A stretch of 64,000 bases of DNA, taken from assembly GCF_002723935.1 (NCBI RefSeq), contig NZ_BEWM01000005.1, forward strand, positions 1 through 64,000, given 5' to 3'. The position numbers and the translations under genes are program-made. Positions 16,750 through 25,143 of this stretch are shown piece by piece (within the stretch, counting starts at the first letter, position 1; the number at the start of each line of letters is the position of its first letter). A model generated the notes under the pieces. That model ran no database searches and had not been told where the DNA came from. It saw only the letters and a program-made list of their open reading frames with translations. The stretch comes from Gluconobacter cerinus (GTDB lineage Bacteria; Pseudomonadota; Alphaproteobacteria; Acetobacterales; Acetobacteraceae).

Positions 16750-18186
16750 TCACTTGTGTCGGTAAATGTAGAGTGAGTCACTCACGCTCGTGAAGCGATA
16801 CACTGGCGTGTAGTCTGCTTTGATAGCCTTAAAGACCTCACGCCGTGCCGCAATATTTTCCCGTAAGGGAGAGGCATCTTCCGTGACGATATATTCAGGT
16901 TTTCGGGCAAGAACTCTATCGAGTTCCTGAAGAACATTCATCCCGGTCGCATGGGCTTCAACTGCTGTGTTGAAATGGCCCGGGAAAGGATGGTTGGTTA
17001 AAGTGCACCAATAAGGTGTGTCATAGAGGGCAGGCGGCCCCTGATAAACAAAAACACAGCCCGGTTTTTGTTGGAAGACATCCAGCATGGCCTGAAAATT
17101 TTGCTGATCGCCGTCGTTTATGCGGTGTCTGTGCAGACTAAGCTGCCCGATAATTGAGACGATGCAAAGAAGACCAACGAGCCATATCCGACCGGCTTTC
17201 CAGGTCCAGAGCGATACGCAGGCAAGTGCTAGCGGGGCATAAAGCGGTAAAATGTAATGAGGATACCATCCCCCAAAAGCGATGATCCCCAAGCAGGCGG
17301 CTCCGGCCCAGAGTGTGAGAAGGACATAACGGGCAGGCCATGATTTTGCACGAGCAATCATTATCGTGGCTATCAGCCCCGGCAGGAGAGGAAGGGCCGC
17401 TTTCAGCATTCGAATTTCTAGGTAGTGCGCTTCTCCGTCTGGAAAATGACCGCGCAGGAAAATGGAATCCAGGTTGGCGAAAATCCACGCTCCTGGATGC
17501 CCGATCGTGAGATAGAAGCAAAAAGCAAGAAATGTAGGAAGAAGGCCGATAAGGGCCAGAAGACCAGTGTCTTTCAAGGCATCGGGGATGGAACGGGAGG
17601 CTAGATACTGCCTGACGACATAGTAAATTCCAACGAACGCCCCTTCAAAGACGACAGTGTATTTTATCTGCATGGCGAGGCCGAACAGAAATACGGCGGA
17701 AAGGACTGTTTTTCTTCGAATTTTGCCGTCGGGCTGCAGAAGATCATGCAAAACAAGAGCGATGGCGGCTGTTACAAGGAAATTATAGAAAATCGGGGTC
17801 TGACCTCCTTCTCCCCGTGAGAGATTGAGGAGGGCAGGATAGAGCAAGGCTGAAAGGAAAGCAGCTTTCGTGGAAGCGATGGTTTTTCCCATGCGAAACA
17901 GCAGCCAGGCCGTACCCCAGACGGCAATCACCGCGCCGAACTGATAGGCGAAAATTCTGTAAGGGCCGAAAAGGTGGAAAAATGCGTAAAGTAGAAATAT
18001 TCCAACCGGTTTTCTATCCCAGAATTGAAGGTAGGGAAGATCTCCATGAAGAATTCTACCGCCTCCGAAGAGATAAAATTCCTCGTCGGAATAAATGAGA
18101 GGATTTCCGAACGTCTGCGTTCTGCAGAGGATGATAAAAACCAATAAACTTACATTTAATAAAAATTCGTTTCGATTTTTGGTCAC
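16750..18186 (-). CDS. GT39/ArnT-like polytopic membrane glycosyltransferase
   Basis: A 478-residue protein with 10-12 transmembrane helices. A first periplasmic loop reads YSDEEFYLFGGGRILHGDLPY (the D-E-E near residue 34 is the acidic catalytic pattern of GT-C enzymes), followed by FWDRKPVGIFLLYAF. The C-terminal 120 residues are a soluble periplasmic domain. Such enzymes transfer a sugar from a polyprenyl-phosphate carrier to lipid or protein. The region around its 5' end is AT-rich compared with neighbours. Confidence 0.75.
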   Translation of the reverse strand: MTKNRNEFLLNVSLLVFIILCRTQTFGNPLIYSDEEFYLFGGGRILHGDLPYLQFWDRKPVGIFLLYAFFHLFGPYRIFAYQFGAVIAVWGTAWLLFRMGKTIASTKAAFLSALLYPALLNLSRGEGGQTPIFYNFLVTAAIALVLHDLLQPDGKIRRKTVLSAVFLFGLAMQIKYTVVFEGAFVGIYYVVRQYLASRSIPDALKDTGLLALIGLLPTFLAFCFYLTIGHPGAWIFANLDSIFLRGHFPDGEAHYLEIRMLKAALPLLPGLIATIMIARAKSWPARYVLLTLWAGAACLGIIAFGGWYPHYILPLYAPLALACVSLWTWKAGRIWLVGLLCIVSIIGQLSLHRHRINDGDQQNFQAMLDVFQQKPGCVFVYQGPPALYDTPYWCTLTNHPFPGHFNTAVEAHATGMNVLQELDRVLARKPEYIVTEDASPLRENIAARREVFKAIKADYTPVYRFTSVSDSLYIYRHK

Positions 18187-18303
18187 AGGAAAATTTTCTG
18201 GTTATATTTTTATAAGACTTCATTCCATTACAGGTTAATTGTGTATTTTATTGTAATAAATTAGTTATTTCTATTTTTGATTAATCTCTCAAAGAGCCGA
18301 CAC

Positions 18304-18338
18304 AAAAAAAGCTGCCAGAAACATATCTGGCAGCTTTT
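18304..18338 (-). terminator. Intrinsic terminator of rpoH
   Basis: Nine-base arms GCTGCCAGA/TCTGGCAGC (18311-18319, 18326-18334) lie with seven A residues on the left, which read as a U-run in the minus-strand transcript. The position directly after the rpoH stop fits. Confidence 0.9.
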
Positions 18339-18358
18339 CTGAAGAGTATTTTGTCTAT

Positions 18359-19252
18359 TCAGGCCTGAAGGCCATTCTCCCGACGACGAAGCTCAACTTC
18401 GGCCGACATGGCCTTCTGAAGTTTCTCCATGGCGCGTGCTTCAATCTGACGGATCCGCTCACGTGACACGTTGTAGTGGTGAGAAAGATCTTCCAGCGTA
18501 GATGGCTCTTCCTTGAGGCGACGCTCGGCCAGAATGTGACGTTCGCGCTCATTCAGGGTCATCATGGCCTGATCGAGAAGAGCTTTACGACCGCTGAACT
18601 CTTCGGACGCCGCGTAAGTCTGCTCCTGGTTTTCGTTGTCGTCCACCAGCCAATCCTGCCACTCGCCTTCGCCATCAATGCGCAGGGGCGCATTCAGGCT
18701 ATGGTCCGGGGCGGCGAGACGCTGGTTCATGGACACCACGTCCTGTTCCGGAACGCCGAGCGTGGTGGCAATGGAATTCACCTGCTCGGGCTTCAGATCA
18801 CCATCATCAATCGCCTGCATTTGCCCTTTCAGGCGACGGAGATTGAAGAACAGCTTTTTCTGCGAAGCTGTCGTACCGATTTTAACCAGTGACCAGCTGT
18901 GCAGGATATACTCCTGCATGGCGGCACGGATCCACCACATGGCGTAGGTTGCAAGGCGGAAGCCACGCTCCGGGTCGAAGCGGCGGACAGCCTGCATCAT
19001 ACCGATGTTGCCCTCACTGATGAGCTCATTCACCGGGAGGCCATAGCCGCGATAGCCCATGGCAATCTTGGCCACGAGACGAAGGTGAGACGTCACCAGG
19101 CGGTGTGCCGCACTGGTGTCTTCATTCTTGCGCCATGCACGGGAAAGATCGAGCTCTTCCTGCGGCGTCAGAAGGGGGAATTTGCGGATTTCCTGGAGAT
19201 AACGGGTCAGGTTGTTTTCAGGACCCACGGAGATGACAGCTGGAGATGCCAT
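18359..19252 (-). CDS. rpoH: RNA polymerase heat-shock sigma factor
   Basis: A 297-residue sigma-32. It has region 2 (AYRLVTSHLR-like AAHRLVTSHLRLVAKIA, then GYGLPVNELISEGNIGMMQA and RLATYAMWWIRAAMQEYI) and region 4 with TLEDLSHHYNVSRERIRQIE. The conserved RpoH box falls around LFFNLRRLKGQ. It directs RNA polymerase to heat-shock promoters. The start at MASPAVIS follows GAAAGGAATCG. Its position behind rluD is a common alphaproteobacterial arrangement. Confidence 0.95.
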   Translation of the reverse strand: MASPAVISVGPENNLTRYLQEIRKFPLLTPQEELDLSRAWRKNEDTSAAHRLVTSHLRLVAKIAMGYRGYGLPVNELISEGNIGMMQAVRRFDPERGFRLATYAMWWIRAAMQEYILHSWSLVKIGTTASQKKLFFNLRRLKGQMQAIDDGDLKPEQVNSIATTLGVPEQDVVSMNQRLAAPDHSLNAPLRIDGEGEWQDWLVDDNENQEQTYAASEEFSGRKALLDQAMMTLNERERHILAERRLKEEPSTLEDLSHHYNVSRERIRQIEARAMEKLQKAMSAEVELRRRENGLQA

Positions 19253-19476
19253 GGTCTTCGATTCCTTTCGCCCGGGGGTGTGCCTGGCTCGATGAGGAGT
19301 AGACTCATACGAACTGGCAGAGGCAAAGTTCCTCACACCCAGGTGACGCATTGGGAAGGACTATCACGTCCCCAGCCGCTTACCCCCAGACTGGGCAGTG
19401 CACGGTGGTACGATCCGTTCCGGCGGCGCGTCAGCTCGTCGGATAAGTGCGCTTATGACAGGTGGAACCGAAAAGG

Positions 19477-20463
19477 TCAAGAACTTTCAGAGGTTGAGCC
19501 TGTTAGGCGCATTTTCAAGGTCTGGAAGTCTTCAGGAGGCGCAGTTTCGAAAGAAAGTGGCTTTTTTGTCCGAGGATGAATGAAGCCGAGTCGGGCGGCA
19601 TGGAGAGCCTGACGTGGGAAATCGAGGGCCGCTTCTTTCGCATCCTGAGGTAAACCGCGGGCTGCGGCCGGAATACGACGCAGATACACGGGGTCTCCGA
19701 GCAGAGGGTGTCCTGCCTGTGAGAGATGAACACGAATCTGGTGGGTTCGCCCAGTGGCCAGTTTGCATTCGATCAAAGAGACGCTTGCATGGATCGGCTC
19801 CAGAAGCTTGAAGCGCGTGAGAGCGGTTTTTCCGCCTGACTGAACGACCGCCATGCGCTTGCGATCTTTCTTGTCCCGCCCGATGGCACCGTCAAATTCG
19901 CCGGATGAGGGCAGTAGACCCCAGGCAAGGGCCATGTAGGCGCGATCGATATCGCGTGCAGCGAACGCTTCAGACAGGGCGTTATGAGCCATGGCATTCT
20001 TGGCCACGACCATCAGGCCTGATGTGTCCTTATCGAGCCGGTGTACGATTCCGGGGCGTTTCTCACCGCCAATGCCTTCAAACCCTTCGCCGCAATGTCC
20101 GAGAAGGGCATTGACCAGAGTGCCGGTTTCATTGCCGGGCGCAGGATGGGTTACGAGACCGGCCTGCTTATCCAGAACGATCAGGTCCCGGTCTTCATAT
20201 AAGATCGTCAGGGGCAGATTTTCCGCCAGGGGGCGAGCCGGAAGTGGAGTCGGGAACGAAAGCACAAGCTCCATCCCGTCACGGAGTGTATCGGCGGGCT
20301 CATTGACGATCTGGCCGTTGCGGGTCAGATGACCCTCTTCGATCAAAGTCTTGACCCGGGAGCGGGAAATCGTGCCGATGGCGTCAGCAAGGGCGCGATC
20401 AACGCGTTGGCCGGCCAGGCTGGCATCAACAACAAGACGGAACGGGGTTTCAGGATCTGACAT
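19477..20463 (-). CDS. rluD: RluD-type 23S rRNA pseudouridine synthase
   Basis: A 328-residue RluA-family enzyme. An N-terminal S4 RNA-binding domain (about 12-75) is followed by the catalytic domain with the aspartate in HRLDKDTSGLMVVAKN (about residue 145) and the RTHQIRVHL motif near 232. It isomerises uridines in helix 69 of 23S rRNA in the RluD type. Its start codon is CAT at 20461-20463, overlapping by two bases the ATG of the divergent membrane protein, so the two genes share essentially no leader. Confidence 0.93.
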   Translation of the reverse strand: MSDPETPFRLVVDASLAGQRVDRALADAIGTISRSRVKTLIEEGHLTRNGQIVNEPADTLRDGMELVLSFPTPLPARPLAENLPLTILYEDRDLIVLDKQAGLVTHPAPGNETGTLVNALLGHCGEGFEGIGGEKRPGIVHRLDKDTSGLMVVAKNAMAHNALSEAFAARDIDRAYMALAWGLLPSSGEFDGAIGRDKKDRKRMAVVQSGGKTALTRFKLLEPIHASVSLIECKLATGRTHQIRVHLSQAGHPLLGDPVYLRRIPAAARGLPQDAKEAALDFPRQALHAARLGFIHPRTKKPLSFETAPPEDFQTLKMRLTGSTSESS

Positions 20464-20830
20464 GAATCAGGGTTTAGCCGAGGATCAAGCGGGCAGCGAG
20501 TCAGGCACACCGAAAGCGTTGCTCGGCGCCGTCATTATCATGGGAGTTATGATCGTCGCCGGCGTGGCGGTCATGATTGGTGTGATCGCCCATCGCGTTA
20601 TGCATCCGCATCATGATGTCAGTATTTCCGCGCCGCCATCCGGGTCTTCGACGCGCCTTGCGTTGCCCTTGGGAGAGGGGGAACACATTACGGCTGTCAC
20701 CGCACGGCCAGACGGCATGATGGCTGTAACATTAGGGCGCCCGGGCGCTGAGCGCGTTCTCTTGTGGAGCCCTGAGGCAGGTCGCGTTATGGCAGAACTC
20801 GATTTCGGCGTGCCTCCCAGCGCCCCGTAA
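20462..20830 (+). CDS. Single-pass membrane protein next to rluD (DUF6476-like)
   Basis: A 122-residue protein with one transmembrane helix (ALLGAVIIMGVMIVAGVAVM, about 19-38) and a short periplasmic beta-like domain (GEHITAVTARPDGMMAVTLG). It matches in size, topology and place the small DUF6476 proteins found divergent from rluD in alphaproteobacteria. Function unknown. Its ATG overlaps the start codon of rluD on the other strand, so each gene's ribosome-binding site must lie inside the coding region of the other. Confidence 0.75.
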   Translation: MNQGLAEDQAGSESGTPKALLGAVIIMGVMIVAGVAVMIGVIAHRVMHPHHDVSISAPPSGSSTRLALPLGEGEHITAVTARPDGMMAVTLGRPGAERVLLWSPEAGRVMAELDFGVPPSAP

Positions 20831-20898
20831 GGTCTTCCGGCTGAACATTCCAGTTTCTGATGCGTTGTTACTGACAAGATCATATCAGGACAGACATC

Positions 20899-21375
20899 AT
20901 GGGACGCATTATTGACGCCGCTCTGGCTGCTGGAACGGTTTTCGGAGCTCAATATCTCGGCCGGGAGATCAGCCCGGCCGAAGATGGCTCAACCCGGCGG
21001 TGGTATCACCATCTGAACAAGCCAGAATTCTCGCCGCCAGCACCTGTGTATGCCGTGGTCTGGACCCTTCTGGACGGCCTGCTGGCATGGTCTGGGTATC
21101 GTCTTCTGCGAGCTGAACGTTCCTGCGCACGGACCGCAGCACTTTGGCTTTGGGCTATCTGCGTTGCTGGCGTAGCCGGCTTTCCGTTCGCAGTTTTCCG
21201 TAAACGGCGTCTGGATGCGGGATTGGCGATCTGCATTGGTCTGGTCGTGACGTCAGGCGCGTCGATCTGGACGGCAAAAAAAGCTGATCCGTCCGCCGCT
21301 AAGCTTCAGATACCGTTTTTCGTGTGGCTGACGTTCGCGGTGTTTGTTCAGGAAGAAGTCTGGCGCCGCAACTGA
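20899..21375 (+). CDS. TspO/MBR family protein
   Basis: A 158-residue membrane protein with five predicted helices and the family pattern WYHHLNKPEFSPPAPVYAVVW (first part, about 36-50), which matches the tryptophan/proline-rich loop of TspO. The family binds porphyrins and is linked to oxidative-stress signalling. The C-terminal end deviates from the usual helix five and reads into the convergent ArsR-type gene by 28 bp. AGGACAG precedes the start. Confidence 0.8.
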   Translation: MGRIIDAALAAGTVFGAQYLGREISPAEDGSTRRWYHHLNKPEFSPPAPVYAVVWTLLDGLLAWSGYRLLRAERSCARTAALWLWAICVAGVAGFPFAVFRKRRLDAGLAICIGLVVTSGASIWTAKKADPSAAKLQIPFFVWLTFAVFVQEEVWRRN

Positions 21376-21680
21376 GTGGCGTCTGCCCCACCGAGGATTG
21401 ATTGCATCAGCCCGGGAAAGCGTTCCTCAAGTTCCTGAAGGCGGAGGGAATTATGGTGCTGCACGCCTTCAATTCGGGTGTGCAGAACACCGCTTTCTCT
21501 CAAAACCTGAAAATGATGGGACATGCTGGACTTTGGGCGCGCCCCGATCAGGGCGGCACAATTCGCCTCGCCCAGAACATATAGACGCTGAACAATGTCC
21601 AGACGCACGGGATCAGCCAGAGCCCTGAGGACCGTAATCAGATCGAGCTTTTTCAGATCGGGCGAGTCATGGCACGGCAT
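21348..21680 (-). CDS. ArsR-family winged-helix repressor
   Basis: A 110-residue ArsR-type regulator (ALADPVRLDIVQRLY, then PKSSMSHHFQVLRESGVL as recognition helix) without the CxC metal site of classical ArsR, so it probably senses redox or an electrophile. The start at MPCHDSP has GGAAGGG upstream. A GTG codon at 21719 would place the start inside the operator and is rejected. It is divergent from the old yellow enzyme at 21776, with a perfect palindrome between them. Confidence 0.88.
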   Translation of the reverse strand: MPCHDSPDLKKLDLITVLRALADPVRLDIVQRLYVLGEANCAALIGARPKSSMSHHFQVLRESGVLHTRIEGVQHHNSLRLQELEERFPGLMQSILGGADATQLRRQTSS

Positions 21681-21717
21681 ACGGCGTCTTATCCCTTCCT
21701 TGAAGAATTGACGCAAC

Positions 21718-21753
21718 ACTTCTATAGTTCGGTCGTTATCGAACTATAGAAGT
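21718..21753. promoter_or_regulatory. Perfect 14-bp palindromic operator
   Basis: ACTTCTATAGTTCG and CGAACTATAGAAGT (21718-21731 and 21740-21753) are exact inverted repeats around eight bases. They lie in the shared promoter of the ArsR-type repressor and the old yellow enzyme and are presumably the repressor's binding site. Confidence 0.85.
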
Positions 21754-21775
21754 TTCGATCAGGGAGTACCCTTTC

Positions 21776-22849
21776 ATGCCCGATCTTTTTGATCCCATTG
21801 AACTTGGTGGATTTTCGGCAAAAAACCGCATTTTCATGTCTCCCCTCACGAGAGCGCGTGCGGGCCGGGACGCTGTTCCGACAGCGATCATGGCAAAGTA
21901 TTACGCGCAGAGAGCGGAAGCCGGTCTCATCATCACAGAGGCAACAGGCATCTCCCGCGAAGGGCTGGGCTGGCCCTACGCGCCGGGCATCTGGTCAGAC
22001 GAGCAGGTTGAGGCGTGGAAGCCTATCACGAAGGCTGTCCATGACAGGGGTGGGCGGATTGTCTGCCAGCTCTGGCATATGGGCCGGATGGTACATTCAT
22101 CCGTCACGGGCCTGCAGCCGGTCGCACCTTCGCCCACCACTGCGCCCGGTCAGTCTCACACCTATGATGGCAAGCAGCCTTATGAAGAGGCGCGCGCGCT
22201 GCGACTGGACGAAATTCCCCGTATTCTGGCGGAATATGAGCGTGCATCTCAAAATGCGATCAAGGCCGGCTTTGATGGCATTCAGCTTCACGCGGCCAAT
22301 GGCTATCTGATTGACGAATTCCTGAAAGATGGAACCAATCATCGGACAGATGAGTACGGCGGATCGCCCGAAAATAGAATCCGGCTTCTCTCCCAAATAA
22401 CGGAACGGATCATCTCGACCATTGGTGGAGAGAGAACTGGGGTCAGGCTTTCTCCGAACGGAGACACGCAGGGATGCCTTGATTCCGCACCGGAAACCGT
22501 CTTCGTGCCAGCGGCTGCCGAGCTGGAGCGTCTGGGTGTGGCGTGGCTTGAACTGCGTGAACCTGGACCGAACGGAACGTTTGGCAAGACGGATCAACCG
22601 CCGGTTTCTCCGCAAATTCGGAAGGTGTTCCGACGTCCGCTGGTGTTGAACCAGGATTACACGTTTGAAAGCGCTCAGGATGCTGTCCGTGAGGGGCGGG
22701 CCGATGCCATTGCCTTTGGACGCAAATTTATTTCAAACCCGGACCTGCCGACGCGCTTTGCACAAGGTCTGCCGCTTCAGGCCGATGATATGGCGACGTG
22801 GTACAGCCGCGGGGAGCATGGATATACGGATTACTCGTTCGCTGAGTAA
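21776..22849 (+). CDS. Old yellow enzyme family alkene reductase
   Basis: A 357-residue FMN-dependent TIM-barrel ene-reductase. Landmarks are the N-terminal MSPLTRARA (FMN contact), QLWHMGRMVH, GIQLHAANGYLIDEFLKDG (His-Ala-Asn substrate motif in place of His-Asn), ENRIRLL, and the C-terminal AIAFGRKFISNPDLP. It reduces activated C=C bonds or nitro compounds with NADPH. Divergent control by the ArsR-type repressor is typical for OYE genes induced by electrophiles. It ends before a strong hairpin. Confidence 0.93.
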   Translation: MPDLFDPIELGGFSAKNRIFMSPLTRARAGRDAVPTAIMAKYYAQRAEAGLIITEATGISREGLGWPYAPGIWSDEQVEAWKPITKAVHDRGGRIVCQLWHMGRMVHSSVTGLQPVAPSPTTAPGQSHTYDGKQPYEEARALRLDEIPRILAEYERASQNAIKAGFDGIQLHAANGYLIDEFLKDGTNHRTDEYGGSPENRIRLLSQITERIISTIGGERTGVRLSPNGDTQGCLDSAPETVFVPAAAELERLGVAWLELREPGPNGTFGKTDQPPVSPQIRKVFRRPLVLNQDYTFESAQDAVREGRADAIAFGRKFISNPDLPTRFAQGLPLQADDMATWYSRGEHGYTDYSFAE

Positions 22850-22858
22850 TCCTGAAGA

Positions 22859-22884
22859 AGCCGGGACGACATGTCGTCCCGGCT
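22859..22884. terminator. Perfect 13-bp-arm hairpin between convergent genes
   Basis: AGCCGGGACGACA and TGTCGTCCCGGCT are exact inverted arms. It lies between the OYE gene and the Hint-domain gene, which run towards each other, and probably ends both transcripts. There is no clear T-run. Confidence 0.7.
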
Positions 22885-22909
22885 ATCTTGGTAGAAATGG
22901 ATGAGTGTC

Positions 22910-24838
22910 TTAGGCGAAGAGCGATTCAGCGCGCTGCTGGTTCTGGTCTTCCAGCAGATACGGTCCTCCTGCCAGGACTTCGATGGCCAGCATCCCAAGG
23001 CTATTGGCTGAACGTTCTCCCAAGGGAAGAACAGCGTTACCATTCGTCCAGCGGATGTTGCCCTCTTCGACAGGATACCAACCTGCAAGATCACTTTCGG
23101 ACTTCTTGGCGGATAGGCAGATTGATTTGCCGGAGTCATAGAAGGTGACATCGCCAACGCAAACGCCGAGCTGTCGCCGATCGTCAACGAATGGACCGAC
23201 TGTATCGCAAGGGCGGCTGGAGCGTGACACCAGTCGTACCGATGTTACGGCAGAAGGGATCATGAACAGAACACGGCCACCCGTGATGCGGGTTTGATGA
23301 ATGAGCAGGCCGGTGTCCGAAACGAGATGAAAATTTGAGTTCATCGTCATGGCAACAGGTGGTGTTTGACCTGGAATGCGGAGCTGTTTCGCTCGCTGTA
23401 GAATTCTCTCAAAGAGCGGCTGCACGAAACCGCGTGCCACCGTTAGAGAGGCTGCTGCATCGTTAACCCAGTTTTTGGGTTGATCCGATTTCGTTCGGCC
23501 TGAAATAACAGTCACGTTTCCATTCTGGCGGAAATGACGGCGATTTCCGGTGTCCAGATAACTCTCAGTCAGCATGCCATCAGCCATGATGACTGAGTGG
23601 TCTTCAGTCTCTATGTGGAAATAGGTGTAGCTGGTGATGCTGCGGCCGTAGAAAATGGATCGTCCGTTAACCAGCATGCGGGCAGGCACAAAGTTACCGT
23701 TAAAGAACAGACAGTGCTCTGGCGTTATGAGAAGATCCTTGTAGGGAACACCTTCTGCAATGGCATCTTTCAGAATACGGACAGGATATCCTGCTTGATC
23801 GTCTGGAAGATCGGCTTTCGTATTAACGTGAGTATGACCTGCCCAGATAACTTTAACGGTTTTTTGTGATTGACCGTTATAGGCCAATACGACATCGCCA
23901 ACGTTAATATCCTGAACGGCTTTATCGCCGGACGGTGTTGCAATCATGGAATCTGCAAGGAAGCAGACGCCGACATAAGTATTTCCGCTATCGTAGGTAA
24001 CAGAAAGCGGGTTATTTTCGGTTGAATTAACGGAATTGTATGTACCGTTAGCGAGGGTGATGCCTGATGCTAAGGAAACACTATATTCAGCAACTTCTGT
24101 TCCATCGCTTCCATACAATGTTATAGTTTTTGTTGAATCTCCAGAAATTGTATACTTTGTTATAGCGGCTACGGTATCCTGAAGCTCAATTGTGTCTTTG
24201 GATGGGTCGTAGTTCTGGATTGTTGTCGCTGCCAGCGATCCTGAAGCCAACAGGCTGATAGCCGTTTTGCCACCGTTTAGAATAAGTGTTCCGCCGCCAG
24301 TCCCAAATGAAACGGTCGATCCTTCCAAAGCACTCGCCAGTGCGGCCCCAGTATTGAATGTACCACCATACTCAATATTGACAGTGGAGCCATTCAAAGC
24401 GCCAACAAGTGCACTTCCGCTGCTTCCTGTAAGTGTGGCGGTACCGCCAGCAACGTTAATGGTTGATCCCGTGACGAGATTGGCCAAGCCGGATATAGAT
24501 GTTGTGCCGCCAATGTAATAAGTATTTGCTGTCGCGGCACCCACGCCAATAATGAAGTCGCCCGTTGCTCCCGGTACGCTGACGTATGTTCCGACACTGA
24601 GAAGATTCAAGAGAACGCTGGAATCTGATGAGCCGGTGATGACATCTCCTGAAGCAAGAAGCTGGACAAGCCCAAGAACGTTTACGCCGCGGTTAATATC
24701 AGTTGCGTTCAGTAATTCTGTGCCGTCTGGCGCTGTAATGGTAACATCATATGAGTTATATACAGAGGGAAGTAAGGAAGTATTTGTAACTGTATAAGTT
24801 ACTCCAGAACTTGTTTTATAAACTTGAGCGCTGGCCAT
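22910..24838 (-). CDS. Hint-domain surface protein with repetitive beta-solenoid N-terminus
   Basis: A 642-residue protein without an obvious Sec signal. Residues 1-290 are rich in G, S, T, N and A, with a recurring GST.N..GGT-like pattern typical of secreted beta-solenoids. At about 295 a Hint (hedgehog/intein, Hint_2-like) domain begins with VCFLADSMIATPSG; its cysteine would be the autoprocessing nucleophile. LLITPEHCLFFNGNFVPA follows near 375. The C-terminal 200 residues look like the conserved tail of these acetobacterial Hint proteins. The start at MASAQVYK is preferred because GGAGAAG lies just before it. Codon use in the repetitive part is more AT-rich than the surrounding chromosome. 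Confidence 0.8.
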   Translation of the reverse strand: MASAQVYKTSSGVTYTVTNTSLLPSVYNSYDVTITAPDGTELLNATDINRGVNVLGLVQLLASGDVITGSSDSSVLLNLLSVGTYVSVPGATGDFIIGVGAATANTYYIGGTTSISGLANLVTGSTINVAGGTATLTGSSGSALVGALNGSTVNIEYGGTFNTGAALASALEGSTVSFGTGGGTLILNGGKTAISLLASGSLAATTIQNYDPSKDTIELQDTVAAITKYTISGDSTKTITLYGSDGTEVAEYSVSLASGITLANGTYNSVNSTENNPLSVTYDSGNTYVGVCFLADSMIATPSGDKAVQDINVGDVVLAYNGQSQKTVKVIWAGHTHVNTKADLPDDQAGYPVRILKDAIAEGVPYKDLLITPEHCLFFNGNFVPARMLVNGRSIFYGRSITSYTYFHIETEDHSVIMADGMLTESYLDTGNRRHFRQNGNVTVISGRTKSDQPKNWVNDAAASLTVARGFVQPLFERILQRAKQLRIPGQTPPVAMTMNSNFHLVSDTGLLIHQTRITGGRVLFMIPSAVTSVRLVSRSSRPCDTVGPFVDDRRQLGVCVGDVTFYDSGKSICLSAKKSESDLAGWYPVEEGNIRWTNGNAVLPLGERSANSLGMLAIEVLAGGPYLLEDQNQQRAESLFA

Positions 24839-25074
24839 GTTTCTTCTCCTGCTTGTTTCATGATTTCCATGAGCAAACATTAGCTATCGACATAATAGTC
24901 GTCGCTTTCGATACATGCGCAAGCTAGCAGTTAGAAATTTATTAATGCAAACCTTAATGTGATGAAATTTGACGATAATGGGGCATTTTCACAGGATCGT
25001 GATTAGAAAGTGGCTAAATTCGTTAAAATACATTATTCGTTATTAATTAGGAAACAAATATTATCTTTGGCCCG

Positions 25075-25114
25075 ATCAATCAGTAAGGATGGCGATGATC
25101 TCTTACTGATTGAT
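25075..25114. terminator. Long inverted repeat downstream of the RlmB-type gene
   Basis: Perfect 13-base arms ATCAATCAGTAAG and CTTACTGATTGAT enclose 14 bases, with a T-run on the plus-strand side. It lies 30 bp after the stop of the methyltransferase, which is on the minus strand, so the T-run faces the wrong way for it. Its role is uncertain. Confidence 0.45.
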
Positions 25115-25143
25115 TTTTATAGGTTATTTCCGGAATGGTCCTG

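Noticed and set aside
21681-21719. A GTG start at 21719 for the ArsR-type repressor
   Set aside because: It lies inside the palindromic operator; the ATG at 21680 has a Shine-Dalgarno sequence and fits the family length.
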